Both the position numbers and the translations under genes were made by a program. From contig CAMXWX010000009.1 of assembly GCA_947252975.1 (NCBI GenBank), forward strand, positions 1 to 30,496: a DNA stretch of 30,496 nucleotides, written 5' to 3'. The notes below the pieces were generated by a model, which saw nothing but the letters and a program-made list of their open reading frames with translations, did not search any database and was not told the origin of the DNA. The stretch is from an uncultured Gardnerella sp. (GTDB lineage Bacteria > Actinomycetota > Actinomycetes > Actinomycetales > Bifidobacteriaceae). Shown one piece after another: positions 8,350 through 16,240 of this stretch (the first letter of the stretch is position 1; each line of letters opens with the position of its first letter).

Positions 8350-9732
8350 ATGGCGTTACTTACAAGCTATTATGTTCCGGGATTGCATATCGAAGAACGT
8401 GCAATTGACGTGCCGCTTGATTGGGAAGGAAACACTCCTGGTGGAGCTATTAAAGGCGAAACAATCCGATTGTTCTGTAGAGTAGTTTGTGCTCCTGAGC
8501 ATGTACATGATAATTTGCCTTTATTAGTATTTTTGCAAGGAGGTCCTGGTGGGCAGTGTCCACGACCACTTTCGCCTTCTAGTGATGGCTGGATTCAAGA
8601 AGCTATTAAACATTTTCGCGTAGTCTTGCCGGATCAGCGTGGTGTTGGGCGTTCTTCAAGAGTAGACGCTTCAACTATGAAGCGCATGGCAGATGACGGT
8701 GTAAGCGTTGAGCGACAAGCCTGGTATTTAAAGCGTTTCTTGGCTGACTCTATTATTCGCGATTTTGAACATCTGCGACTTACTGAATTCGATGCTAAGC
8801 CATGGGTTTCACTTGGTCAAAGCTATGGTGGCTTCTTGACTCTTACATATCTATCACTATTCCCTCAAGGATTAATTGCAAGCTTTACAACAGGAGGTAT
8901 TCCTCACGTTCCAGCAAATGCGCGTGAAGTCTATGAGCATACTTTTCCTCGTATGGCGCGTAAAACTGAGCAATTCTATGAGCGCTATCCGCAAGATGTT
9001 GCTCGTGCTGCAGCTATTGCAGATCGTATTGCACAGGGTGATGTTGTGCTTCCGAACGGTGAAAAACTTACGGTTGAGCGATTCCAAATGTTGGGTTCTT
9101 CATTTGGAATGAAACCAAGTTTTGAACGAGTGCATTGGTTAATTGACTCTGCGTTTGCAGATGGTGATGGTTCCTTGAAAGCATTTAAGCACGGCGGAGG
9201 AGCTTCTGCAGGTAGTTTAAGTGACGATTTTGTGTATGGTGTCATGGATTCTACAGCTTCTAGTCCACTTTATTGGCCATTACAAGAATTTATTTATGCT
9301 GATGGTGAATTGGAACACCCAATTTTGTGGGCTGCTCAGCAGGTTCGAGAAACTATGCCAGAGTTTTCTGGTTCTGCTCGCCCTATTATGTTTACAGGTG
9401 AAGCGATGTTTCCTTGGATGTACGATCAAGAGAAAGCTTTGCAACCATTCCTTCCAGCTGTTGACTGCTTGATGAAAGATAAGCAGTTTGGCAAAATTTA
9501 CGATCAAGATCAACTTGCTAATAACGAAGTTCCATTGCAATCAGCAGTGTATTTTGATGACATGTATGTCGATTCTGGTCTTCAGCTTGACACTCTTTCT
9601 CGTATTGCCAACTCCCACTATTGGACAACGAACGAGTTTGAGCATGATGGTTTGCATGGAGACATTGTTTTCCGTCATTTGTTTGATGAGGCGCTGAATC
9701 GTGGTGATTTAGAGATAATTTATAAGAGATAA
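8350..9732 (+). CDS. pip: Proline iminopeptidase / S33-family alpha/beta hydrolase
   Basis: A 460-residue cytoplasmic enzyme expected to release N-terminal proline, or similar residues, from peptides. It shows the S33 oxyanion motif GGPGG (64-68), the PDQRGVGRSS segment (94-103), and the nucleophile elbow GQSYGG with S158. The C-terminal NEFEHDG motif has H432 as probable catalytic His. There is no signal peptide. The ATG at 8350 is chosen because SD sequence AAAGGGA lies at the right distance; an upstream in-frame TTG at 8305 has none. The length fits actinobacterial prolyl aminopeptidases, which are longer than the roughly 310-residue classical enzymes because of a cap domain. It is a single-gene unit divergent from the two-component system. 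Substrate specificity within S33 is inferred. Confidence 0.88.
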   Translation: MALLTSYYVPGLHIEERAIDVPLDWEGNTPGGAIKGETIRLFCRVVCAPEHVHDNLPLLVFLQGGPGGQCPRPLSPSSDGWIQEAIKHFRVVLPDQRGVGRSSRVDASTMKRMADDGVSVERQAWYLKRFLADSIIRDFEHLRLTEFDAKPWVSLGQSYGGFLTLTYLSLFPQGLIASFTTGGIPHVPANAREVYEHTFPRMARKTEQFYERYPQDVARAAAIADRIAQGDVVLPNGEKLTVERFQMLGSSFGMKPSFERVHWLIDSAFADGDGSLKAFKHGGGASAGSLSDDFVYGVMDSTASSPLYWPLQEFIYADGELEHPILWAAQQVRETMPEFSGSARPIMFTGEAMFPWMYDQEKALQPFLPAVDCLMKDKQFGKIYDQDQLANNEVPLQSAVYFDDMYVDSGLQLDTLSRIANSHYWTTNEFEHDGLHGDIVFRHLFDEALNRGDLEIIYKR

Positions 9733-9772
9733 GCCACATATAAAGGTAATAATTTTAATATGCGCAATGATT

Positions 9773-9834
9773 ATAGTGCACTCTTTGCTATGCTATACAT
9801 CTGTTTGCTTAGTAATGAGTGCGCTATTGTTTTA
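9773..9834 (+). terminator. Long-loop hairpin between pip and proC, possible weak terminator
   Basis: Arms ATAGTGCACTC (9773-9783) and GAGTGCGCTAT (9817-9827) pair over 11 bp with one G-T wobble around a 33-nt loop and are followed by TGTTTTA. The loop is long for a terminator, so the role is uncertain. proC follows with SD sequence AAAGGGGG. Confidence 0.4.
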
Positions 9835-9858
9835 TCAATGCGCTAAAGGGGGTCGTGT

Positions 9859-10662
9859 ATGAGTACTTGTGTATCTGAAACTGTTGGTTTTATAGGTTAT
9901 GGCAACATGGCACAAGCAATCGCTAAAGGTGCGCTGAATGCTGGCGTATTACAAGGTGAAAATATTGTTGCTTGCGCGCATAATTTTGAAAAACTCGAGC
10001 GTAATACTTCGCTGATTGGCGCTCGCGCTATGCACACTGCTCAAGAAGTATGTGAAGCAAGTGATGCGATTATTATTGCTGTAAAGCCATATCAGGTTGC
10101 TGAAGTACTTAAGCCAATTTGTGAAATTATTAATGAACGAGGTATTGCTGTTATTTCCGTTGCAGCCGGTTGGACGCTTGAGCGTTACATGGAACTACTT
10201 GGCAAGGAAGCTCATGTTCAGTGCATTATTCCTAATACTCCTATTTCTGTAGGCCAAGGTGTGACTTTAGCTGAAACTACTCATACGCTTACTGATAGTC
10301 AACTTTCAATGTTTAATGCTTTATTTGAGCCAATTTCTTTGGTAGAGCGAGTGACTAGTGATCATATGAATATTGCAATGTGTATTTCTAGCTGCGCTCC
10401 AGCTTTTACAGCAATGTACATGGAAGCATTGAGTGATGCTGGTGTGAAATATGGTTTGCAACGTGATTGTGCTTACCGTTTGGCTGCAAAAATGATTGAG
10501 GGAGTAGGTGCGTTATACATGGATTCGCGCACGCATCCTGGTGCTATGAAAGATGCAGTGTGCTCTCCTGGAGGAACCACTATTCGTGGCGTTGCTGAGC
10601 TAGAATCTCGCGGATTTAGGGGAGATGTGATTGCTGCAGTTGATGCTATTGAAAATAAATAG
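9859..10662 (+). CDS. proC: Pyrroline-5-carboxylate reductase
   Basis: 267 residues, the usual family length. It catalyses the last step of proline synthesis, NAD(P)H-dependent reduction of 1-pyrroline-5-carboxylate, in the cytoplasm. The N-terminal Rossmann motif is GFIGYGNMAQAI (10-21); AIIIAVKPYQV and PNTPISVGQG follow in the nucleotide-binding domain. The C-terminal dimerisation domain carries the family signature, including AVCSPGGTTIRGV. A strong SD sequence precedes the ATG by about 6 bases. It follows the iminopeptidase gene, which would release proline from peptides, so the two genes may jointly serve proline supply (inference). Only 54 bases separate it from ychF. Confidence 0.96.
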   Translation: MSTCVSETVGFIGYGNMAQAIAKGALNAGVLQGENIVACAHNFEKLERNTSLIGARAMHTAQEVCEASDAIIIAVKPYQVAEVLKPICEIINERGIAVISVAAGWTLERYMELLGKEAHVQCIIPNTPISVGQGVTLAETTHTLTDSQLSMFNALFEPISLVERVTSDHMNIAMCISSCAPAFTAMYMEALSDAGVKYGLQRDCAYRLAAKMIEGVGALYMDSRTHPGAMKDAVCSPGGTTIRGVAELESRGFRGDVIAAVDAIENK

Positions 10663-10702
10663 TAAATAAAATCAAGTTGTGTCGGCTTTCCCGGCGCTGG
10701 TC

Positions 10703-10708
10703 TAAACT
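10703..10708 (+). promoter_or_regulatory. Candidate -10 element very close to the ychF start
   Basis: TAAACT ends 8 bases before the ychF ATG. If used, the transcript would begin at or next to the start codon. No good -35 lies at 16-18 bp (TTGTGT at 10677-10682 is 20 bp away). The 9-mer TAAACTAGG recurs at 11922-11930 before the next gene. Confidence 0.35.
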
Positions 10709-10716
10709 AGGTAAAT

Positions 10717-11805
10717 ATGTCTTTAACTATTGGAATTGTTGGATTGCCAAACGTTGGTAAGTCCACTATGTTTAATGCTTTAACCCGCAACAACGTTTTG
10801 GCGGAGAATTATCCGTTTGCAACTATTGAGCCTAATACTGGTATTGTTCCGCTTCCGGATCATCGTCTTCCAGTTTTAGCTAAATTAGTTAATACTGAAA
10901 AGATTGTTCCAGCAACAGTTACTTTCGTTGATATTGCAGGCATCGTTAAGGGTGCTTCCGAGGGTGAAGGTTTGGGCAATAAGTTCCTTGCTAATATTCG
11001 CGAAGCAGACGCTATTTGCGAAGTTGTGCGCGCATTTAATGATGATGATATTGTGCATGTTAACGGCAGAGTAGATCCTGCTGACGATATTGACACGATT
11101 AATACTGAGCTAATTCTCGCCGATATGCAAACTATTGACAATGCTCTTCCAAAGTTGGAAAAGGATTTGCGCGGTAAGAAAGTTACGCAGGAATACGTAG
11201 ACGCTGTAAATAAAGCTAAGGAAATTCTTGAATCTGGAAAGACTATTGACCAGGCTCATAACGAAAAGCTTATTGATAAAAACGATGTGTATGATTTACA
11301 CTTGCTCACTGCTAAGCCATTTATTTACGTGTTTAACGTGGATGATTCGGAGTTGGCTGATGAAGATTTGAAGTCTAAACTTTCTGCATCTGTCGCTCCT
11401 GCAAAAGCAATATTCCTTAATGCTCAGTTTGAGTCCGAGCTTACTGAACTTGACGAAGCTGATGCTCGTGAAATGCTTGAAGATGCTGGTTTGAAGGAAT
11501 CTGGTTTGGATCAACTTGCGCGTGTGGGATTCGATATTTTAGGTCTTCAAACCTATTTGACTGCTGGTGTTAAGGAAGTTCACGCTTGGCAGATTCATAA
11601 AGGTTGGACTGCTCCACAAGCTGCTGGTGTGATTCACACTGATTTTGAGCGTGGATTTATTAAGGCAGAAATCGTATCTTATGATGATTTCGTTGCTGCT
11701 GACGGTTCTATGGCAAAAATTAAGGAAGAAGGAAAGCTTCGTCTTGAAGGTCGCGACTATGTGATGCAAGACGGTGATATTGTCGAATTCAAATTTAATG
11801 TATGA
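10717..11805 (+). CDS. ychF: YchF/OLA1-family ATPase (Obg-like)
   Basis: 362 residues, full length. This universally conserved P-loop protein binds ATP rather than GTP and associates with ribosomes, with roles in translation and stress response. Visible are the P-loop GLPNVGKST (9-17), the switch region [10 protein letters not shown], the G3 motif DIAG, the following [20 protein letters not shown] stretch, the coiled-coil insertion (about 140-200) and the C-terminal TGS domain ending in [13 protein letters not shown]. The only SD-like match is a short AGG (10709-10711) close to the ATG, which together with the near -10 suggests a leaderless or nearly leaderless mRNA. The codons are fairly GC-richer than those of its neighbours, as expected for a well-expressed housekeeping gene. 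Confidence 0.97.
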   Translation: MSLTIGIVGLPNVGKSTMFNALTRNNVLAENYPFATIEPNTGIVPLPDHRLPVLAKLVNTEKIVPATVTFVDIAGIVKGASEGEGLGNKFLANIREADAICEVVRAFNDDDIVHVNGRVDPADDIDTINTELILADMQTIDNALPKLEKDLRGKKVTQEYVDAVNKAKEILESGKTIDQAHNEKLIDKNDVYDLHLLTAKPFIYVFNVDDSELADEDLKSKLSASVAPAKAIFLNAQFESELTELDEADAREMLEDAGLKESGLDQLARVGFDILGLQTYLTAGVKEVHAWQIHKGWTAPQAAGVIHTDFERGFIKAEIVSYDDFVAADGSMAKIKEEGKLRLEGRDYVMQDGDIVEFKFNV

Positions 11806-11870
11806 TTATTTTCATGTTCGTTCAAAAAAATTTATGATTTTTATGTTACGAGTGATTTTAATATCATAAT

Positions 11871-11895
11871 AAATAAAAGATTTATTTTTTTTTTT
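11871..11895 (+). terminator. AT-only hairpin with long T run after ychF
   Basis: AAATAAA-AGA-TTTATTT (11871-11887) is followed by an uninterrupted T run to 11895. The stem is weak (no GC pairs), but the T run is the longest in the window. Confidence 0.45.
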
Positions 11896-11898
11896 AAG

Positions 11899-11951
11899 CG
11901 TTGCTCTCCTCGGTTTGCTGTTAAACTAGGGGGAGCGACGTTTTTGCTTTT
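11899..11951 (+). promoter_or_regulatory. GC-rich hairpin with T tract that contains a -10-like element, before the L,D-transpeptidase
   Basis: CGTTGCTCTCCT (11899-11910) pairs with GGGGGAGCGACG (11929-11940) over 12 bp with three G-T wobbles. A T-rich tract (11941-11951) follows, as in a terminator. The 18-nt loop carries TAAACT (11922-11927), the same -10-like hexamer as before ychF. Transcripts from that -10 would start inside the 3' arm and could not form the hairpin. Confidence 0.5.
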
Positions 11952-11965
11952 ACAATGGAGATGTT

Positions 11966-12730
11966 ATGCAATTTATTCGTAACTTTGTGAGCGATATACG
12001 CAAGTGTGTTCGCATTGTTGCAAGATTTTGCAAATGGTGGAAGCGTAGTTCTAATTTTGCTCGTTGTGTTGCATCAGCTTTATTGGCTACATTATTGATT
12101 CCGTTCTTCTGCTTTGTTGGTTTTGAAACTTCTAATGTTGTTTCTGCTTCTTTAAGGCATAGTGCTCAGTTAAAAAAAATTAATTTGAGTGAGCGTGAAA
12201 AAATTGATTGCAAAATAAGCAAACTGAACGGTAATGATAAATCTTTTATTAAAAAATATTGCAAAAATTATCTAGAAAATAAGTCTTTACTTAAACCTAA
12301 TTTTTGGAAATATCCTACTGGTGGAGCCTATCCTAATCTTACAGGAATAAAGGTTTCGGATTTGCATGTGAATGTAAATTTGAAAAAACAGCGTGTTTAT
12401 ATTATTGCTCATGGGAAAACTGTGTATTCAATGGTTATGAGTTCTGGAATAAAAGACTCGACTCCTCATGGTAATTATCAAATTAATGGTCGTGGTGATC
12501 ATTTCTTTAATCAAGATGAAAAAGTTGGAGCGGATTACTGGGTTGCTTTTATTGGATCGCAATATTTATTCCATTCTGTGCCGACGAATTATAATTTTGG
12601 AGAATATATTCCGTCAGAAGGCATGAAGCTTGGAAAGCCTGCATCGCATGGTTGTGTGCGTTTAAGCGTTGCGGATGCCAAATGGTTTTATAAAAATATT
12701 CCTGATGGAACGGCTGTGCATATTGGATAG
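11966..12730 (+). CDS. L,D-transpeptidase (YkuD domain), membrane-anchored
   Basis: 254 residues. A basic N-terminus is followed by one hydrophobic segment (about 35-52), so the protein is probably an N-terminally anchored extracytoplasmic enzyme. The YkuD catalytic domain (about 130-253) contains STPHGNYQI (165-173), the HSVP motif (203-206) and the active-site signature SHGCVRLSVADA with H228 and C230. Such enzymes form 3-3 cross-links in peptidoglycan or attach proteins to it, through a Cys acyl-enzyme. The roughly 75-residue segment between membrane and catalytic domain is Lys/Asn-rich and has no recognised peptidoglycan-binding domain, which is shorter than many actinobacterial homologues. 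SD sequence GGAG (11957-11960) supports the start. It is expressed alone, between the upstream hairpin and a bidirectional terminator. Confidence 0.93.
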   Translation: MQFIRNFVSDIRKCVRIVARFCKWWKRSSNFARCVASALLATLLIPFFCFVGFETSNVVSASLRHSAQLKKINLSEREKIDCKISKLNGNDKSFIKKYCKNYLENKSLLKPNFWKYPTGGAYPNLTGIKVSDLHVNVNLKKQRVYIIAHGKTVYSMVMSSGIKDSTPHGNYQINGRGDHFFNQDEKVGADYWVAFIGSQYLFHSVPTNYNFGEYIPSEGMKLGKPASHGCVRLSVADAKWFYKNIPDGTAVHIG

Positions 12731-12770
12731 ATTTTTCAAGAATACACGAAAATAAATTATCGAGAATATA

Positions 12771-12802
12771 AAATGAGGATCTTCAAACGAAGACCCTCAT
12801 TT
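12771..12802. terminator. Bidirectional terminator between convergent genes
   Basis: A 14-bp stem with one mismatch pairs 12771-12784 (AAATGAGG then ATCTTC) with 12789-12802 (GAAGAC then CCTCATTT) around an AAAC loop. The A/T-rich ends give a T run on both strands. Confidence 0.9.
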
Positions 12803-12832
12803 GTTAAGCAAAACTATTTTGTAATGTTGTAT

Positions 12833-13894
12833 TTAGAAGAACAGTACTGCAGCTGCATAAGCCAAAGCAACTAAAACAATAGAAGCTAGGAAGCTTGCTG
12901 CAAATGCTGCGCGACCTTGCTTAAAAATAGCTCGGAAGTTTACGTTAATTCCAAGTGCAGCCATAGCCATGCCAAGGAAAACGTATCCTGCTTCTACAAG
13001 AGTTGATGCGTGAGCTGTTATGAAAGGAACATAAGTTCCAATAACGGATGCTGCAATGAAGCCAAGCATAAACCATGGGAAGCTAATCTTATGCTTTCCG
13101 CCATTTTCAACTTTGCTATGACGAGCATTCCACCAAATTGCAATAAAGATGGAGGCTGGAACGAGCATAAGAACTCGTGAAAGCTTCATGATTGTTGCAA
13201 CATCGATACTATCGAATGCTCCGCCAGCTGCAACGGCATGTGCGATTTCGTGAAGTGATGCACCTGCTGTAATGCCAAGCTGCTGCTTAGTCATGCCAAA
13301 GTTAGGCAGGATGAAGATTTCAGCAAGAGCGTAAATAGTGCCCATAATTGCAACTGTTGCAACAGCCATAACTTCGTTCTGTTCTTTCTCATCTTCCTCT
13401 TCTGGAAGAACTGGCATTGAGCCAGAAAGACCCATAACTGCAGCAGCTCCACAAATACTTGTGCCTCCTGCTGTAAGCATTGCAAGCTGAGGATTTACCT
13501 TCAAGAGTTTAGCAATGTTATAAGTTACGCAAACCATTATTGCAACTAACACAGCTGCAATAGGCAAGCATTTAATGCCCTTGGTAAACAAATCATGCAA
13601 ATTTAGCTTAAATCCGAGGAGAATAATACCTAGGCGAAGAAGTTTGTTTGCAATCAAACCAGCAGCGCTTTTAACGCCTGCTCGCCTTGAATCATTATTC
13701 ATTTTGTACACGTGCAATGGCAGCTGCAGAGCCATGCCAACAAGCAACGCAATAATAAGAGCACCAAGTAATTGGAAACCTGGGTACTGCTTAAGCCAGC
13801 TACCAATGAAGGAAGCTAGAAGTGTCAATACAGCAATAAGAGCCATATCGATGGTGCAGATTTTCTTTTTCCATGTATCAAAGAAATTAACCAT
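12833..13894 (-). CDS. YeiH/UPF0324-family membrane protein (putative anion exporter)
   Basis: 353 residues with about ten hydrophobic segments. Family features visible are the MALQLPLHVYKMN region after the second membrane segment, the GVKSAAGLIANKLLRLGIILLG stretch in two parts, and the conserved GGTSICGAAAVMGL motif, followed by an acidic loop (PEEEDEKEQNE) and TAGASLHEIAHAVAAGGAF. Homologues are often called putative sulfate exporters, mainly from the association of some members with sulfonate-degradation genes. Transport of sulfate here is not shown by sequence. A GGGAG SD-like sequence lies about 12 bases upstream of the ATG, longer than usual. It is divergent from the DUF488 gene and convergent with the transpeptidase gene. 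Confidence 0.85.
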   Translation of the reverse strand: MVNFFDTWKKKICTIDMALIAVLTLLASFIGSWLKQYPGFQLLGALIIALLVGMALQLPLHVYKMNNDSRRAGVKSAAGLIANKLLRLGIILLGFKLNLHDLFTKGIKCLPIAAVLVAIMVCVTYNIAKLLKVNPQLAMLTAGGTSICGAAAVMGLSGSMPVLPEEEDEKEQNEVMAVATVAIMGTIYALAEIFILPNFGMTKQQLGITAGASLHEIAHAVAAGGAFDSIDVATIMKLSRVLMLVPASIFIAIWWNARHSKVENGGKHKISFPWFMLGFIAASVIGTYVPFITAHASTLVEAGYVFLGMAMAALGINVNFRAIFKQGRAAFAASFLASIVLVALAYAAAVLFF

Positions 13895-14063
13895 TTAGCC
13901 AAGTATTCTCCCATAATCGGACAAAAACGAACATAAATTAAAAAATTAAGCAAATTTTATATAATTTTGCTGCAAATAAACGCGACACGCCGACAGAAAA
14001 TCACATAATCGAACATAATAACTCAATTTATATCGCATATATCTTTTGCTAGTAAATAATTCC

Positions 14064-14094
14064 TTGAAAAAATAAATAAAGCTGCGATTATAGT
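14064..14094 (+). promoter_or_regulatory. Candidate promoter of the DUF488 gene
   Basis: TTGAAA (14064-14069), 19-bp spacer, TATAGT (14089-14094). SD sequence AAAGGAG (14103-14109) follows at once. Confidence 0.45.
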
Positions 14095-14114
14095 AAACGT
14101 ATAAAGGAGATTTT

Positions 14115-14480
14115 ATGAACAAGTGCACTGTGAAGATTAAGCGTGTGTATGAAACGGTTAGTGAAGATGATGGTGTGAGAGTCTTGGTTGATAGACTTTG
14201 GCCGCGTGGTATAAGCAAAGAATATGCTCATATTGATAAATGGCTTAAAGATATTGCTCCTACTTCGCAGTTACGTAAGTGGTTTAATCATGATCCGGAG
14301 CATTTTGAAGAATTTTCACATCGTTATGTTGAAGAACTTGATTCAAATCATGAAGCTGTTGGTGTGATTATGGATTTGTTTAGTAAGTATCAAACTATAA
14401 CTTTGTTGTATGCTGCAAAAAATCCAAAAGTAAATCACGCATTAGTTTTGCAAGAATATTTACAAAAATTACTTGCTTGA
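14115..14480 (+). CDS. DUF488 family protein (YeaO-like)
   Basis: 121 residues, the normal length of the small YeaO-like DUF488 proteins. The family core is clear: RVYETVSEDDGVRVLVDRLW followed by PRGISKE near residues 8-37, then WLKDIAPTSQLRKWFNHDP and the C-terminal LLYAAKNPKVNHALVLQEYL. No signal peptide or membrane segment is present, so it is cytoplasmic. The family's biochemical role is not established, so no function is assigned. A strong SD sequence and a candidate promoter lie directly upstream, and it appears to be a single-gene unit with no clear terminator after it. Confidence 0.9.
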   Translation: MNKCTVKIKRVYETVSEDDGVRVLVDRLWPRGISKEYAHIDKWLKDIAPTSQLRKWFNHDPEHFEEFSHRYVEELDSNHEAVGVIMDLFSKYQTITLLYAAKNPKVNHALVLQEYLQKLLA

Positions 14481-14654
14481 ATATGTGTTTACTAATTTTG
14501 CGATTGTTTAACTTTGCCTAACTTTAATTATTTTATAAACATAAGTTAGTAAGTATCAACTTTAGTTGGTGTTCATTGCATTCTTTTCAACACGCCGACT
14601 TTGCTTGATATTCCAACAAAAATAAAAAACAAAACTGTAATTTTTTTCTTATGC
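14481..14654. other. AT-rich spacer after the DUF488 gene
   Basis: No gene. It holds only weak inverted repeats such as CTAACTT (14518-14524) with AAGTTAG (14543-14549), without a T tract. No convincing terminator for DUF488 is seen. Confidence 0.5.
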
Positions 14655-14683
14655 TCGACACTTTCGTTTTGCAACATTAGAAT
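14655..14683 (+). promoter_or_regulatory. Promoter of the uracil permease gene
   Basis: TCGACA (14655-14660), 17-bp spacer, TAGAAT (14678-14683); each hexamer matches the consensus at five of six positions. It predicts a start near 14690 and a leader of about 128 nt that contains an intrinsic terminator. Confidence 0.65.
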
Positions 14684-14689
14684 GTCCCT

Positions 14690-14763
14690 TTGGCATATGG
14701 GTCGGTGGTGCAATGGACCTCCCAGAAGCTGCCATCCCAGCGCTCAATGAGTGCTTGTTTTTT
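14690..14763 (+). promoter_or_regulatory. Transcription attenuator in the uracil permease leader
   Basis: AGCGCTC (14739-14745) and GAGTGCT (14749-14755) form a 7-bp stem with a 3-nt loop, followed by TGTTTTTT (14756-14763): an intrinsic terminator 44 bases before the SD sequence of the permease and after its promoter. A competing hairpin, GCTG (14728-14731) with CAGC (14738-14741), would break the terminator stem. TGGCA (14691-14695) can also pair with TGCCA (14730-14734). The arrangement fits pyrimidine-controlled attenuation, but I do not see a clear PyrR-binding consensus, so the effector is unknown. Confidence 0.6.
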
Positions 14764-14817
14764 AGCGACACTTGTTTACACAACATTCTGCATAGCTTGT
14801 TTTTGCAAGGAGAAGAA

Positions 14818-16107
14818 ATGAATTCATTATTCACGTGGCAGCTTCACGGTAATGGTAAAACGTTAAAGCCTGGTGAAGTTGTAGAGCCAGACGAGCGTTT
14901 GACTTGGACTCGTACTGCTGGAATTGGTGCTCAGCATGTTATTGCAATGTTTGGTGCTACGTTCTTGGTGCCTATTCTTACAGGCTTTGATCCATCAACA
15001 ACATTGATGTTCACTGCTATTTCTACAGCACTGTTCTTACTTATTAACGCAAATAAGCTTCCTAGTTATCTGGGAAGCTCTTTTGGTCTTATAGCACCTG
15101 TTATGGCTGTAACAACAGCTCATAAAGGTATTGCAGTTGCAAGCTTTGGCATTATGTGCACAGGTTTACTTCTTGCTCTTATAGGTGTGCTTGTACATTT
15201 TGCAGGAGCTAAGTGGATTGACATTATTATGCCGCCTGTTGTAAACGGTGCAATCGTTGCAATTATTGGTTTTAATTTAGGACCTGCAGTTTGGACTAAT
15301 TTCCAGAAAGCTCCAGATACGGCTCTTGTGACATTAGTTGCTGTAATGCTTATTGCTGTAGTATTTCGCGGTCTTCTTGGTCGTTTAAATATTCTTTTAG
15401 GTGTTCTTGTTGGTTACGCTTATGCATGCTTCCAAGGTCAAGTCGATTTTAAAAAGATTGAAGAAGCTTCTTGGATTGGTTTTCCTAAATTCCACACTCC
15501 ACAAGTTGATTTCTCTGTTCTACTTATGTTCTTGCCGGTAGTACTTGTTCTTATTGCAGAAAATGTTGGTCACGTAAAGTCTGTAGCTCAAATGACTGGT
15601 CGCGACTATGACTCTAAGATTGGAACTGCATTATTTGCAGATGGTTTTGGTACAGCTATTGCTGGTTTATTCGGTGGCTGTGGTACTACTACGTACGGCG
15701 AAAATATCGGTGTTATGGCCGCAACAAAGGTCTATTCTACTGCAGCTTATTGGTGTGCTGCAGCTTTTGCATTCATCCTGAGCCTTTGCCCAAAGTTTGG
15801 TGCTGTTGTAAACTCAATTCCAGCTGGTGTTCTCGGTGGCGTGACCACTTTGCTTTACGGCATGATTGGCATGATTGGCGTAAGAATCTGGGTAGAAAAC
15901 AAAGTGAACTTCGATAAGCCAGTGAATATTATGATTGCTGCAATCGTTATGATTATTGGTATTGCTAACTTCCAGTTTGCTATTTCTGGCATTCAGTTCA
16001 ACGGTATTGCAATCGGAACCGTTGTGGTGTTGGTTGTATATCACTTATTGAAGGCTATTGGAAAGCTTACTGGTACGATCGCTAAAGATGATCCTGATGT
16101 TGCCTAG
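14818..16107 (+). CDS. uraA: Uracil permease (NCS2 / UraA family)
   Basis: 429 residues with about 12-14 membrane segments. This is a proton-linked uracil importer of the nucleobase-cation-symport-2 family, acting in pyrimidine salvage. Motifs include QHVIAMFGATFLVPILTG near the N-terminus, LPSYLGSSFGLIAPV (UraA-type rather than xanthine/urate-type), LIAENVGHVKSVAQMTGRD, and GCGTTTYGENIGVMAATKVY in the substrate-binding region. The start at 14818 is chosen for its SD sequence AAGGAG (14807-14812). The frame stays open upstream to an ATG at 14713, but that 35-residue extension has no family similarity and overlaps the attenuator. Expression is probably controlled by the leader terminator. It is a single-gene unit closed by a GC-rich terminator. 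Confidence 0.93.
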   Translation: MNSLFTWQLHGNGKTLKPGEVVEPDERLTWTRTAGIGAQHVIAMFGATFLVPILTGFDPSTTLMFTAISTALFLLINANKLPSYLGSSFGLIAPVMAVTTAHKGIAVASFGIMCTGLLLALIGVLVHFAGAKWIDIIMPPVVNGAIVAIIGFNLGPAVWTNFQKAPDTALVTLVAVMLIAVVFRGLLGRLNILLGVLVGYAYACFQGQVDFKKIEEASWIGFPKFHTPQVDFSVLLMFLPVVLVLIAENVGHVKSVAQMTGRDYDSKIGTALFADGFGTAIAGLFGGCGTTTYGENIGVMAATKVYSTAAYWCAAAFAFILSLCPKFGAVVNSIPAGVLGGVTTLLYGMIGMIGVRIWVENKVNFDKPVNIMIAAIVMIIGIANFQFAISGIQFNGIAIGTVVVLVVYHLLKAIGKLTGTIAKDDPDVA

Positions 16108-16143
16108 CTTAAATGCTCCAATTTGATTTAATTTAATCGCTTT

Positions 16144-16178
16144 AAGCGCGCTTGCATTAATTTGCGGGCGCGCTTTTT
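16144..16178 (+). terminator. Rho-independent terminator after the uracil permease gene
   Basis: AAGCGCGC (16144-16151) pairs perfectly with GCGCGCTT (16168-16175) around a 16-nt loop, and the T tract runs to 16178. Confidence 0.92.
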
Positions 16179-16240
16179 GTAATTAGTTTTGATTACATAA
16201 TATGTAGAGTGGGAATAATTAATATAGTACTATTAACTTT

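Noticed and set aside
13949..13971. AGCAAA/TTTGCT inverted repeat before the YeiH-family gene
   Set aside because: Arms are short and flanked by simple AT sequence, so chance is likely; no operator is called.
14690..14763. Classical PyrR-binding loop in the uracil permease leader
   Set aside because: No UCCAGAGAGGCU-like sequence was found; only the terminator and a competing helix are supported.
14713..14817. Permease start at 14713
   Set aside because: The extension has no permease similarity, overlaps the terminator hairpin, and a strong SD sequence precedes 14818.
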